From JASBTN01 sp965228805 (lineage in GTDB: Bacteria > Pseudomonadota > Alphaproteobacteria > Rhodobacterales > Rhodobacteraceae): a stretch of DNA of 64,000 nt. This document shows positions 25,031-32,953 of the stretch, in pieces. Positions within the stretch are counted from its first letter, which is position 1; every line of letters begins with the position of its first letter. The position numbers were made by a program, and so were the translations under genes. The notes under the pieces were generated by a model. That model had not been told where the DNA came from. It was given only the letters and a program-made list of their open reading frames with translations, and made no database searches. The stretch is taken from contig NZ_CBDDIE010000003.1 in assembly GCF_965228805.1 (NCBI RefSeq), positions 1,054,001 through 1,118,000 of the forward strand. Reading direction: 5' to 3'.

Positions 25031-27325
25031 TTATTCCAGCCACCCATGAAGGTTTTTCCAAGCTATTTCGGACAGCCTAGCAGAACGCTTGTTAACGAGC
25101 TCTAGATCCCAACTGCTGGTAAGCTTTGACAAAGGCACAAGCAACGGTGAGTAATTTGCGCTCGCTAGGACTTCTTCGCCTCGACCAGGTAGATCAAGAT
25201 CTTGTGCTTTAGCCTCAGCGCGCACATCGTCGAATTCCTGCGCAGTGCGTGCTGCCAGCGCTTTGAAACCTGCGCGTTTTTTTGTCCAAGAGTGATTAGA
25301 CATAACAATATTCTGGTCTTTGGGAAGAAGTGTAAGATTGCCTAAAGTATCTACGGTGTCGTGATCCTCGTAAATCTTCTGATCCCAGTTGGACCCAATT
25401 CCCCTTTGTGGAGCAACATGTTCGATTTCCATTGCTGAGAGTTCCCGCCAGGCCTCAGGTTCCATGGTTTTATGAAGTCCTGAACGACCTGGAATGGTCA
25501 AGCCAGGGTTGCCGGGATCAGCTTCTGCATCTTTAGATGCAGCGGCAATCAGGAATTGGGCTGTCGGGCGAGACTTCGAGTAAATCGGGCACTGTACAAC
25601 CCTTTTGGACCAATCAGATTGGTTATCAATTTTCTGCTCGGTTAAAGCGGCAGCCAACGCTTGTTTAAGCAGCGTAACATCGATGGTGCCTGTGCGGCCC
25701 TTTGGGTCCGCAGCCAGAGCGCTGATACCGTCCCCTTCAGCCATAACGCGTCGATATACAGCGTCGATGTTGTTGGTTGTACCAAAGGCACCGCGCCAGA
25801 TCGCAGTGAATGCAGCGCATGCCTTTATTGCTGCTTCCAAGTCTGTAATTGCAGACCGCTTCGCATCGGGCTCGACGGCCGATAGTACGCTTCCATAGAA
25901 CCGAACCAACGGAGCTATTGTTACTGTATGGTTGAGGCTGCGTAGATACTCGAAAGCTACTTTCGCCTCTGGATCGTTGACCGTGCCGAGATTAGCCTCA
26001 CCCGCTACGGCCCAAGCATTCGACATGAATTCTGCCACATCTCCTAGCCGACGTACAAAAGCCTGCTGGAATTCAGGAGAGCCATCGGGGTCTTCGAACC
26101 TTTGGCGAAGATAACGTCGCTGTTCATTCAGTTTTGTGCCAAGTTTCTGGCCAGTGTCTGACAAGGCAAACGAAACCAACATTGCTGATGTGGCCTTCTG
26201 AACTTTGTCAGTCTGCTCTATAAATTGGTCTAGGTACCCTTTGATACGCAGAACCTGGATATGCGCCATAGAGTTCTCATAGGCTTCGAGGCCAACGGAT
26301 TCGATAATCCTTGGCTCGAATGTTTCGAAGGCTGTAAGAGGTTCCCCAGTCGTATTTAGTGCTTCAAACATGTCGAAAGCATCATCTTCACTACCAGTTT
26401 GTACAACTGTGAATGCCATCCTTTGTTGCGCGTAGTGTGCAAAAATCAAACAGCAAAATGCGTCCCGGAACCTCCTATCGGCTACTGTCTCATCAAGTGA
26501 ATTCAACCGTTCAACAACTGCAGCCGGTATTTCGTAGCCCAAGAGCTGCGTACCGAACTGAGGAACAACAGCTTGCTCTACAAGGTTTGCTTGCTCTTCC
26601 GATGGCTTTCCTAGTCGCTTCAACCGATTGACAATATGGCTGAATATCTTCTCTACATTGCCAAACGTATCCTGATTTTCCGCGCTCTTTTTCGGCTTGA
26701 ACTCCTTTTGAGAGGTATCCTCGGTCTGAGAGTGTTCGATGTATTGCCAAATTAGACTAGCTATCGCACCGTCGTACTTCGCGGTGTCAGGTTGAGACGA
26801 CCAGACATCGACAAACGATCTAATCAATCGAGGATAGTATCGATGCAGCCCTTTTCCGGTGCGGCGGTCCAAAATAATGCAATCTTGTAGCTCTGGTGAT
26901 AGCTTGTCGAGCTCCGTTTTTAGCCAGCCATCCGCTTCGGTTCCGTCCCTCTCAAGTCCTTTCCGAAGTTTGGCTATTTGGTTGTGCAGACCGACGAATA
27001 TCAGGATGAAAGTTGAGAGGCGCTGTTGCCCATCAATGATTGTCATCACAGATCGCGGCATTTCATTCCGATGAACGGGCTTAACTGTGGCGTAGGTTGT
27101 GTCGTGAATGGCAATCACTGTTCCGAGGAAGCTGATCGTTTGGGGTCGTGCTGGAAACTGACAAAGACCGTGCAATACATCCTCGAAAAGACGATCCACG
27201 TTGCCTTTGTCCCACCGGTACTCTCGTTGGTATGCGGGAATGTAGCAACCTTGGCCTGGCTCAAGCAGGAACTCTCGAACACTGCGAGGATTGGCGCGAA
27301 AGGCGTCTTTTACATCAATGGTCAT
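25031..27325 (-). CDS. sspE: Phosphorothioate-sensing nuclease SspE (DUF262 + DUF1524)
   Basis: 764 residues. The N-terminal DUF262 (ParB-like/GmrS) domain has YIPAYQREYRWDKG (~28-41) and MTIIDGQQRLSTF (~94-106); the C-terminal DUF1524 His-Me nuclease has MEIEHVAPQ (632-640) followed by DTLGNLTLLPK and NHSWTKKRAGF. In the described system SspE uses NTP hydrolysis stimulated by phosphorothioates to nick phage DNA. The gene is convergent with sspBCD, as in known loci. GmrSD-type restriction of modified phage DNA is the alternative reading. Confidence 0.86.
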   Translation of the reverse strand: MTIDVKDAFRANPRSVREFLLEPGQGCYIPAYQREYRWDKGNVDRLFEDVLHGLCQFPARPQTISFLGTVIAIHDTTYATVKPVHRNEMPRSVMTIIDGQQRLSTFILIFVGLHNQIAKLRKGLERDGTEADGWLKTELDKLSPELQDCIILDRRTGKGLHRYYPRLIRSFVDVWSSQPDTAKYDGAIASLIWQYIEHSQTEDTSQKEFKPKKSAENQDTFGNVEKIFSHIVNRLKRLGKPSEEQANLVEQAVVPQFGTQLLGYEIPAAVVERLNSLDETVADRRFRDAFCCLIFAHYAQQRMAFTVVQTGSEDDAFDMFEALNTTGEPLTAFETFEPRIIESVGLEAYENSMAHIQVLRIKGYLDQFIEQTDKVQKATSAMLVSFALSDTGQKLGTKLNEQRRYLRQRFEDPDGSPEFQQAFVRRLGDVAEFMSNAWAVAGEANLGTVNDPEAKVAFEYLRSLNHTVTIAPLVRFYGSVLSAVEPDAKRSAITDLEAAIKACAAFTAIWRGAFGTTNNIDAVYRRVMAEGDGISALAADPKGRTGTIDVTLLKQALAAALTEQKIDNQSDWSKRVVQCPIYSKSRPTAQFLIAAASKDAEADPGNPGLTIPGRSGLHKTMEPEAWRELSAMEIEHVAPQRGIGSNWDQKIYEDHDTVDTLGNLTLLPKDQNIVMSNHSWTKKRAGFKALAARTAQEFDDVRAEAKAQDLDLPGRGEEVLASANYSPLLVPLSKLTSSWDLELVNKRSARLSEIAWKNLHGWLE

Positions 27326-27460
27326 GCCGAATCTTGTTCCTGCAAAATGAGTTAGCGTTTAGTAATTGTTATCAGAACATATATGCGCCTCAACCTGAAG
27401 ATGCGAATGCCACCAACCCTTGACGAATAAGGCTTCACTACCTCGGCGTTGATGACAAAC

Positions 27461-27491
27461 GGGTGACCGGGCTGTGCACGCCCGGCCACCC
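27461..27491. repeat. 11-bp-stem hairpin after AlpA-like gene 2
   Basis: GGGTGACCGGG-CTGTGCACG-CCCGGCCACCC on the plus strand, just past the 3' end of the leftward AlpA-like gene. It pairs fully (one G-U in RNA) and keeps the GTGCAC loop of the left copy at 12076-12106, with one stem pair changed on both arms. Confidence 0.7.
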
Positions 27492-27501
27492 TGCTCCTGT
27501 G

Positions 27502-27699
27502 TCAGGAGTGTCGGTTGGGTTCTTCGCGGTTGTCCAACCGTTCCTGAAGCCAGTCCAGGACCTCGCTTTCGACCCATCCCACTCTGTTCGAGCCCAGCTG
27601 TACCCTTCTTGGGAATAAGCCTGCTTTTTCCAGTCGTGCGATGTGTTGCGGCGAATACAGAACCAACTCCTTCAGCTGGCGTTTTGAAAGTAACCTCAT
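27502..27699 (-). CDS. AlpA-family regulator / excisionase-like HTH protein (right copy)
   Basis: 65 residues starting MRLLSKRQLKELVLYSPQHI, with LEKAGLFPRRVQLGSNRVGW and ESEVLDWLQERL. It is a close paralogue of the 11870-12070 gene, inverted relative to it, with GGAGA upstream of the ATG. Both gene flanks are also related (palindrome and hairpin). The two copies bracket the island cargo. Its role could be excision control or regulation of sspE downstream. Confidence 0.87.
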   Translation of the reverse strand: MRLLSKRQLKELVLYSPQHIARLEKAGLFPRRVQLGSNRVGWVESEVLDWLQERLDNREEPNRHS

Positions 27700-27718
27700 C
27701 ACGATGTCTCCATGATTG

Positions 27719-27738
27719 AAGAGCATCGCGATGCCCTA
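27719..27738. promoter_or_regulatory. Near-palindrome upstream of AlpA-like gene 2
   Basis: AAGAGCATCGCGATGCCCTA retains the GCATCGCGATGC core of the 20-bp palindrome at 11831-11850 with two changed bases on one arm, at the same distance from the AlpA start. The 27739-28225 stretch beyond holds no convincing gene, only small hairpins and a run of nine C residues at 28173-28181. Confidence 0.5.
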
Positions 27739-28225
27739 GGGTTGACAAAAGCCCAGGCCAGATGAGGTTAGGTCGGTCGAGCTAGCGCTCCAAGCCGGAA
27801 ACGAGATTAGAGCTGCCTCACATTGCCACACCTAAGGTGCGAATGGTCGCAATTGGATCAAGCTTGACGCCTGCGCCTATCTGATCAATCGTAGGTCTTA
27901 GGCGGGCGTTTTTGGGGTGAGGACTCGAACCTTTCAACCAAAATTGGTCCCCGGGTATCAGTGTGGGTACTGGAGAATTATCGAACTGAGGTAATTCTTT
28001 ATGATCAATATCATACAGAGACAAATACGGTCCTCTCCTGGCACCATTTCTTCCCTGAAATGAAACACGAAATCACCCGCCTGCCAACGGGTGGGATGTC
28101 GCGCGCTCATACCGCGCTTTTCGCACCGCACAGTTGCCGACAAGACGCGTGATTCCTTTATTTCCTTGGGCACCCCCCCCCTTCGCGGTAGACTGACCGT
28201 CGGGCTTTGCCCGGTAGTTAAGTAA

Positions 28226-28582
28226 GTGGGTGTGGAAGTGGAACGCGTGACGCCGATCGACGAGATGATCGAGTATGCGCTGGAAGAGCTAATGGCGGGG
28301 GATGACGGTCGGCGGCGAGGATTGGTCAGGCACATGTGCCTGAAATTCCCCTCGGAACCGGCCCTGTCGCTGGTCTTTGCCTTGACCTCGGCTGGCGCGA
28401 TGATCGAGGACAACCTGGTGCGCGATGGCGAGTCCGGGGATATTGCTCCTCTGGCCTACAAGCTGGCAGCGGTCCTGGCAGGCGACATCTATGCCGTGGA
28501 AAGCATGGGGCACCAACCCGCACGCACCCGCGACCTTCTGCATTTCTGGCGGCGAGTGGACGACTATTTCCTGGAGCTGTGA
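28226..28582 (+). CDS. Hypothetical protein at the core side of the island
   Basis: Up to 118 residues, mostly helical (IDEMIEYALEELMAGDDGRR; PLAYKLAAVLAGDIYAVESM). No family is recognised. Its base composition matches the core genome, so it marks the end of the island. Several in-frame GTG codons (28226, 28232, 28238, 28247) are possible starts; no clear ribosome-binding site settles it, and 28247 would give MTPIDEMIEYAL. Confidence 0.65.
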   Translation: MGVEVERVTPIDEMIEYALEELMAGDDGRRRGLVRHMCLKFPSEPALSLVFALTSAGAMIEDNLVRDGESGDIAPLAYKLAAVLAGDIYAVESMGHQPARTRDLLHFWRRVDDYFLEL

Positions 28583-28592
28583 GGGCGCGCCC

Positions 28593-29309
28593 TCAGACCA
28601 TGCGAATCACATCCTTGTCGATCGACAGCATGTAGCCGCGCCGGGCGATGGTTTTGACCAGAAGCTCAGACATCATCTGATTGCCCAGCGCATCGCGCAG
28701 GCGCTTGATCCGCGTGGCCCCGGCGGCCTCTTCACAATCGCTGGCATCGCGACCGGACACCACCGCCTCCAACTCGGCACCGGACAGAACCTCGTCGTCC
28801 ATGCGCGCCTCGGCGAGGACGGACAGGGTTTCGATCGCGGCTTCGGTCAGCGTGAACTCCATGTTGTTCAGATAGACCGTGCGTTCCTCACGCGAGATCA
28901 GCAGCGAGTTGACCTGAATGCCCGCGCGCTCGATCTCACCCATGCGGCGGTTGAGGCCAATGATGGTGGTCAGAAACACCAGCGCGGCCACCAGAAGTGC
29001 GGTGGAGAACACCAGCAGCACGAAGATCACCACCCGGTAGCTGGTCAGCGTATCGGCAAATGCCGTTCCGCTTTGGGCCAGGATCTCAAGCAGCTTGATC
29101 TCGGCCCCCGAGGTCAGGTCATCATTCTCGATGAAGATTTGTTCAACCCGCATGTTGAAGGCATTCGCATCCGGCAGGTTGATGAACAGCAGAACCGCAG
29201 CCCCCAGCAGAATGGCGACGATCACCGCCATGCCGACGGGCACGACTCGCCCACCGGACAAGGCGGGCATGCGGCGGGTTTCAGAAGCGAAGGAAGTAGG
29301 CTCCGGCAC
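28593..29309 (-). CDS. Membrane-anchored winged-helix (OmpR/ToxR-type) regulator
   Basis: 238 residues. Two transmembrane helices (about 24-45 and 95-115) enclose a short periplasmic loop, and the C-terminal ~100 residues form an OmpR-type winged helix (YLNNMEFTLTEAAIETLSVL; RIKRLRDALG; IARRGYMLSIDKDVIRMV). This order is reversed relative to ToxR, whose DNA-binding domain is N-terminal. The GTG at 29309 has GAGGAAAG upstream and overlaps the preceding small exported protein by 29 bp, so the two are probably co-expressed. Confidence 0.8.
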   Translation of the reverse strand: MPEPTSFASETRRMPALSGGRVVPVGMAVIVAILLGAAVLLFINLPDANAFNMRVEQIFIENDDLTSGAEIKLLEILAQSGTAFADTLTSYRVVIFVLLVFSTALLVAALVFLTTIIGLNRRMGEIERAGIQVNSLLISREERTVYLNNMEFTLTEAAIETLSVLAEARMDDEVLSGAELEAVVSGRDASDCEEAAGATRIKRLRDALGNQMMSELLVKTIARRGYMLSIDKDVIRMV

Positions 29310-29571
29310 TGTCTTTCCTCTGGTTCAATCCGTTTGCATCAAAAATGCCCAGCACGTTCAGCAGGGTCCAGCCATCGCGGCCAATCCGCCCGGCGATCTG
29401 TCGGGCGGCGGCCTGTTTCGATCCGCAGGCCGTGTCCGGAAGCTCGATCACACCGTAGTGCAGTTTCAGTGGGTTGTCGCGCTTGGCCTTGTAGTCGGCA
29501 TAGCATCCCGCCTCTGCGGGCAGGGCCAAGGCAGCCATCAGGCCAAGGGAAAGGAGTGCATGTTTCATCAT
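29281..29571 (-). CDS. Small exported protein of unknown function
   Basis: 96 residues: a signal peptide (MMKHALLSLGLMAALALPAEA) then a ~75-residue mature part with two cysteines (GCYADYKAKRD; PDTACGSKQAAARQ) that may form a disulfide. No family is recognised. AAGGAG lies before the ATG. It overlaps the start of the membrane-bound regulator, which suggests a sensor and its partner. Confidence 0.75.
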   Translation of the reverse strand: MMKHALLSLGLMAALALPAEAGCYADYKAKRDNPLKLHYGVIELPDTACGSKQAAARQIAGRIGRDGWTLLNVLGIFDANGLNQRKDSAGAYFLRF

Positions 29572-29733
29572 GGTGTGATCCTGCGCATCGATGCCGAGTT
29601 ATTCAATAACAAAAGGGGGTTCGGCGCGTTGTTATGCCATGACAAGCGGCCGATATTGTGTGGCAGAGCCCCCTGACCCCATCGTTGTCTCATCCCGAAT
29701 GCATGACCCCATGCCCCAACAGGAGAAACGACA

Positions 29734-30174
29734 ATGATGACCCCGTTTGCCCGCCTCGCCACCGCCCTGACCCTGAGCCTGGGCATTGTTCTGAGCCCGA
29801 TCAGCACCGCCCCCGCCCGCGCCAACGACAATACGGACGCCTGGGTTGCCGCCCTTCTGGGCCTGGCCATTGTCGGTGCGATCATTGATGACAAAAACGA
29901 CCGCCGCCGCGACCGTGATGTGCATCGCCCAGATCGCTGGGATCGCAAGGCCCTGCCCGGCCGCTGCCTGAAGCGGTTCGAAACCCGTGACGGTACGAAA
30001 CGCTTCTGGGGCGCGCGCTGCCTTGAACGCCACTATGCCCGCGCTCACCGCCTGCCGGCCCGTTGCGAGGTGACCATCAAGACCCGCAACCGTCACGGTG
30101 ACCGCGTGCGCCGCGATGTGTTCAAGCCGCGCTGCCTGCGTCGTGAAGGCTACACCGTTGCCGGTCGCCGCTGA
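29734..30174 (+). CDS. Exported, strongly basic small protein
   Basis: 146 residues: a signal peptide (MMTPFARLATALTLSLGIVL... APARA), a short hydrophobic stretch (WVAALLGLAIVGAII), then a very Arg-rich domain with four or five cysteines. No characterised family is recognised; small proteins of this kind are common as hypothetical periplasmic proteins in roseobacters. GGAGAAACGACA precedes the ATG. Confidence 0.75.
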   Translation: MMTPFARLATALTLSLGIVLSPISTAPARANDNTDAWVAALLGLAIVGAIIDDKNDRRRDRDVHRPDRWDRKALPGRCLKRFETRDGTKRFWGARCLERHYARAHRLPARCEVTIKTRNRHGDRVRRDVFKPRCLRREGYTVAGRR

Positions 30175-30269
30175 CAGAGGCACCTGACCACACCGGCGCG
30201 GTGCGTATCCCCAATAACCTGGCCGCGCCTTCCGGCCCCCGCGTGAGAGTGGCATGCGGGGGTCGACCT

Positions 30270-30299
30270 GGCGGGAGGGCATGGCCTCCCGCCTTTTTT
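30270..30299 (+). terminator. Rho-independent terminator
   Basis: GGCGGGAGG-GCATGG-CCTCCCGCC followed by TTTTTT. It ends the exported basic protein transcript and lies just before rnhB. Confidence 0.88.
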
Positions 30300-30334
30300 C
30301 TTGCCCCCCGTCCGGTGATGCGCGACACGAAAGC

Positions 30335-30958
30335 ATGGACAAACAGACCCCCGATTTCAGTTTCGAGCAGGCCGCGATGATGCGCGGCTTTTCCCGTATC
30401 GCCGGTGTGGACGAGGTGGGCCGCGGTCCGCTGGCGGGCCCGGTGACCGCCGCCGCCGTCATCCTGGACCCCAACCGCATCCCGCCCGGGCTGAACGATT
30501 CCAAGAAACTGACCGCGAAACGGCGCGAGGCGCTTTACGAACAGATCCTCGACATGGCCGAAGTCTCGATCGCCCATGCCACAGTCGAAGAGATCGACGA
30601 AATCAACATCCTGCGCGCCTCACACCTGGCGATGGAACGCGCGGTGGCCGGCCTTGAAACCCCACCCGACCACGTGCTGATCGACGGCAACCAGGTGCCG
30701 CGCGGCCTGACTGTTTCCACCGAGACGATCGTCAAGGGCGATGCGCGCTCATTGTCGATCTCGGCGGCCTCAATTGTGGCCAAAATATGTCGAGATTATG
30801 TCATGGTGGATTTGGCGCAACAGCACCCCGGATACGCATGGGAAAAAAACGCCGGATACGGAACCAAAGCGCATATGGAAGGGCTTCGAAATCTTGGGGT
30901 GACCCCACACCATAGACGTTCGTTCAAACCCATCCACAATATCTTGTATCAAGAGTAA
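30335..30958 (+). CDS. rnhB: Ribonuclease HII
   Basis: 207 residues, typical length. Motifs IAGVDEVGRGPLAGPVTAAA (first acidic pair), NDSKKLTAKRRE, VLIDGNQVP and SIVAKICRDYVM contain the DEDD active site. It removes misinserted ribonucleotides from DNA. The ATG at 30335 gives MDKQTPDFSFEQAAMMRGF, as expected; the frame open further upstream runs through the terminator. ccrM follows 128 bp later. Confidence 0.95.
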   Translation: MDKQTPDFSFEQAAMMRGFSRIAGVDEVGRGPLAGPVTAAAVILDPNRIPPGLNDSKKLTAKRREALYEQILDMAEVSIAHATVEEIDEINILRASHLAMERAVAGLETPPDHVLIDGNQVPRGLTVSTETIVKGDARSLSISAASIVAKICRDYVMVDLAQQHPGYAWEKNAGYGTKAHMEGLRNLGVTPHHRRSFKPIHNILYQE

Positions 30959-30971
30959 ATCGTAACCCGTT

Positions 30972-31010
30972 GATTCAAAAAAGAATTTGACGGCGAATCC
31001 CTCCTGACTC
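30972..31010. promoter_or_regulatory. Cluster of three GANTC sites upstream of ccrM
   Basis: GATTC (30972-30976), GAATC (30995-30999) and GACTC (31006-31010) fall within 39 bp, 77 bp before the ccrM start. GANTC is the target of the CcrM enzyme encoded next. In Caulobacter, GANTC sites in the ccrM leader tie its transcription to passage of the replication fork; a similar autoregulation is inferred here. Confidence 0.6.
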
Positions 31011-31086
31011 ATTCTGGACCCACCAAAACGAGTGCGAATGCACCGATCCCCAGAGCGTGAAAACACGCCGGTACAATGAGGCAGAA

Positions 31087-32187
31087 ATGACGACGAAAAC
31101 CAAAACAAAAGCGGCTCTCGAGCTGCCCCTGAACCAGATTCTGGATGGTGACTGCATCGAACGGATGAACAGTCTGCCGGAGAACTCCGTCGATCTGATT
31201 TTTGCCGATCCGCCCTATAATCTGCAGCTGAAAGGCGAGCTGCACCGCCCGGACAATTCCAAAGTCGACGCGGTCGACAATGACTGGGACCAGTTCGACA
31301 GCTTCCGCGTCTATGACGAGTTCACCCGCGCCTGGCTGAAAGCCGCGCGCCGCATCCTGAAACCCAACGGTGCAATCTGGGTCATCGGGTCCTATCACAA
31401 CGTGTTCCGCATGGGCGCCGAGCTGCAGAATCAGGGCTACTGGATCCTGAACGACGTGGTCTGGCGCAAGTCGAACCCGATGCCGAACTTCCGCGGCAAG
31501 CGCTTTACCAACGCCCACGAAACCCTGATCTGGGCCTCGAAGGGCGAAGGCGCCAAATACACGTTCAACTACGAAGCGCTGAAGGCGCTGAACGAAGGCG
31601 TGCAGATGCGTTCCGACTGGGTCATTCCGATCTGCACTGGGCACGAGCGTCTGAAGGACGAAAACGGCGACAAGGCGCATCCGACCCAGAAACCCGAGGC
31701 CCTGCTGCACCGCGTTCTGGTCGGCTGCACCAACCCCGGTGACGTGATCCTGGACCCGTTCTTCGGCACCGGCACCACCGGCGCGGTCGCCAAGATGCTG
31801 GGACGCGATTTCATCGGCATCGAGCGTGAAGAGGCCTACCGCAAGGTGGCCGAGAAGCGGATTTCCAAGATCCGCAAGTTCGACAAGGAAGCCCTGACCA
31901 CCACGCCGTCGAAACGCGCTGAACCGCGTGTGCCCTTCGGCCAGCTGGTGGAACGCGGCATGTTGCGCCCGGGCGAAATGCTGGTCAGCCCCCGTGGCAA
32001 GACCGCCAAGGTGCGCGCCGATGGCACGCTGATCTCGGACGATGTGCGCGGTTCGATCCACCAGGTGGGCGCGGCGCTGGAAAGTGCGCCCAGCTGCAAC
32101 GGCTGGACCTATTGGCACTTCAAGCAGGACGGCAAACGCGTGCCGATCGACGTGCTGCGTCAGCAGATCCGCGCCGAGATGAACTGA
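31087..32187 (+). CDS. ccrM: Cell-cycle-regulated adenine methyltransferase CcrM (GANTC)
   Basis: 366 residues (Caulobacter CcrM 358). Beta-class N6-adenine MTase: DPPYNL at 41-46, then the SAM motif DPFFGTGTTGAVA (~222-234) and a C-terminal CcrM-specific domain (RGMLRPGEMLVSPRGKTAKV ...). It methylates GANTC and is linked to cell-cycle control in alphaproteobacteria. The ATG at 31087 follows a GAGGCAG ribosome-binding site; ten upstream codons in frame are not conserved-looking. Confidence 0.96.
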   Translation: MTTKTKTKAALELPLNQILDGDCIERMNSLPENSVDLIFADPPYNLQLKGELHRPDNSKVDAVDNDWDQFDSFRVYDEFTRAWLKAARRILKPNGAIWVIGSYHNVFRMGAELQNQGYWILNDVVWRKSNPMPNFRGKRFTNAHETLIWASKGEGAKYTFNYEALKALNEGVQMRSDWVIPICTGHERLKDENGDKAHPTQKPEALLHRVLVGCTNPGDVILDPFFGTGTTGAVAKMLGRDFIGIEREEAYRKVAEKRISKIRKFDKEALTTTPSKRAEPRVPFGQLVERGMLRPGEMLVSPRGKTAKVRADGTLISDDVRGSIHQVGAALESAPSCNGWTYWHFKQDGKRVPIDVLRQQIRAEMN

Positions 32188-32289
32188 CCCAACGGGTCCA
32201 TCCAGACAGAATTGGCAGGGGGGCGTAAGACCCCCCGCAACAGAGGTACCGCCAGTGCCTGTGGCCCATCCACGGCACTATCTCACTGA

Positions 32290-32316
32290 CCCCGCCCTTG
32301 TGGCGGGGTTTTTTTT
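32290..32316 (+). terminator. Rho-independent terminator after ccrM
   Basis: CCCCGCC-CTTGT-GGCGGGG followed by eight T residues, about 100 bp past the ccrM stop and 17 bp before the GST start. Confidence 0.88.
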
Positions 32317-32332
32317 GGCCTCTATAAGGGGC

Positions 32333-32953
32333 ATGACCCCGGTGCTCTATTCCTTCCGCCGCTGCCCCTACGCGATCCGCGCCCGGCTGGCCCTGGCCAG
32401 CGCTGGGGTAACGGTCGAGCTGCGTGAGGTGGTGTTGCGAGACAAGCCCCCAGCCTTCTTGGAGGCTTCGCCAAGCGCGACGGTGCCTTGCCTGGTGGCG
32501 GGCGAGGTGCTGGATGAAAGCCTGGACATCATGCTCTGGGCCTTGGCGCAAAACGATCCTGAGGGGTTGTTGGCTGAGCCCGCACCGGAGCTGATTGCCG
32601 AGTTTGACGGGCCGTTCAAACGTGTGCTGGACCTGACGAAATATGCGGTGCGCTATCCGGACAGCGACCCGGAACAAACCCGTGCCGAGGCGATGGAGGT
32701 GCTGGGCACGCTGGAGGTTCAGCTCTCCGGCGGCTGGCTGTTCGGAGGCCGACCCCACCTGCCCGACCTCGCCATCCTGCCCTTCGTCCGGCAATTCGCA
32801 ATGATCGACAAGCCGCGCTTCGATACCGAGGCGACTCCGCGTGTTTCAGCATGGTTAGAGACATTCTTGGCCTCCGACCGCCTGGCGAAAGTCATGCAGA
32901 AACGCCCAGCCTGGCAGTCGGGCGATGCGCCGGTGTTTTGGCCTAGCGAATGA
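32333..32953 (+). CDS. Glutathione S-transferase family protein
   Basis: 206 residues. The thioredoxin-like N-terminal domain has the YSFRRCPYAIRARLAL redox motif, and SATVPCLVAG gives the cis-proline; the C-terminal domain is helical. It resembles the GrxB/YibF-type GSTs; its substrate is unknown. The ATG at 32333 follows the terminator and AAGGGGC. The last 11 bp overlap the 3' end of the convergent alkB-like gene. The codons for WLET use a rare TTA within a TAGAGAC motif. Confidence 0.88.
   Translation: MTPVLYSFRRCPYAIRARLALASAGVTVELREVVLRDKPPAFLEASPSATVPCLVAGEVLDESLDIMLWALAQNDPEGLLAEPAPELIAEFDGPFKRVLDLTKYAVRYPDSDPEQTRAEAMEVLGTLEVQLSGGWLFGGRPHLPDLAILPFVRQFAMIDKPRFDTEATPRVSAWLETFLASDRLAKVMQKRPAWQSGDAPVFWPSE

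Larger units (their letters stand above)
11637..28200. mobile_element. Genomic island at the tRNA-Pro 3' end carrying an Ssp defence system
   Basis: The whole interval is visibly poorer in G+C than its flanks and is filled with accessory genes: AlpA-like regulators at both ends, a toxin/regulator-like operon, an IS, a broken hydrolase, and sspA-E. The left edge is the tRNA 3' end. The right edge is approximate: core-type composition returns by 28226. No integrase gene and no clear direct repeat of the tRNA 3' end were found, so it is probably an immobile remnant or part of a larger composite. Confidence 0.8.

Noticed and set aside
27916..27931. tRNA T-arm-like sequence (complement GGTTCGAGTCCTCACC) near the right end of the island
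   Set aside because: It resembles the tRNA-Pro T-arm but in inverted orientation, lacks a pairing T-stem and the acceptor end, so it is not a usable attR or tRNA; probably chance.
27818..28024. A 68-codon minus-strand frame near the island end
   Set aside because: No ribosome-binding site, no recognised family and no conserved-looking composition.
28173..28181. Run of nine C residues near the island's right boundary
   Set aside because: Could be a phase-variable tract, but it is not inside or just upstream of a well-supported gene start.
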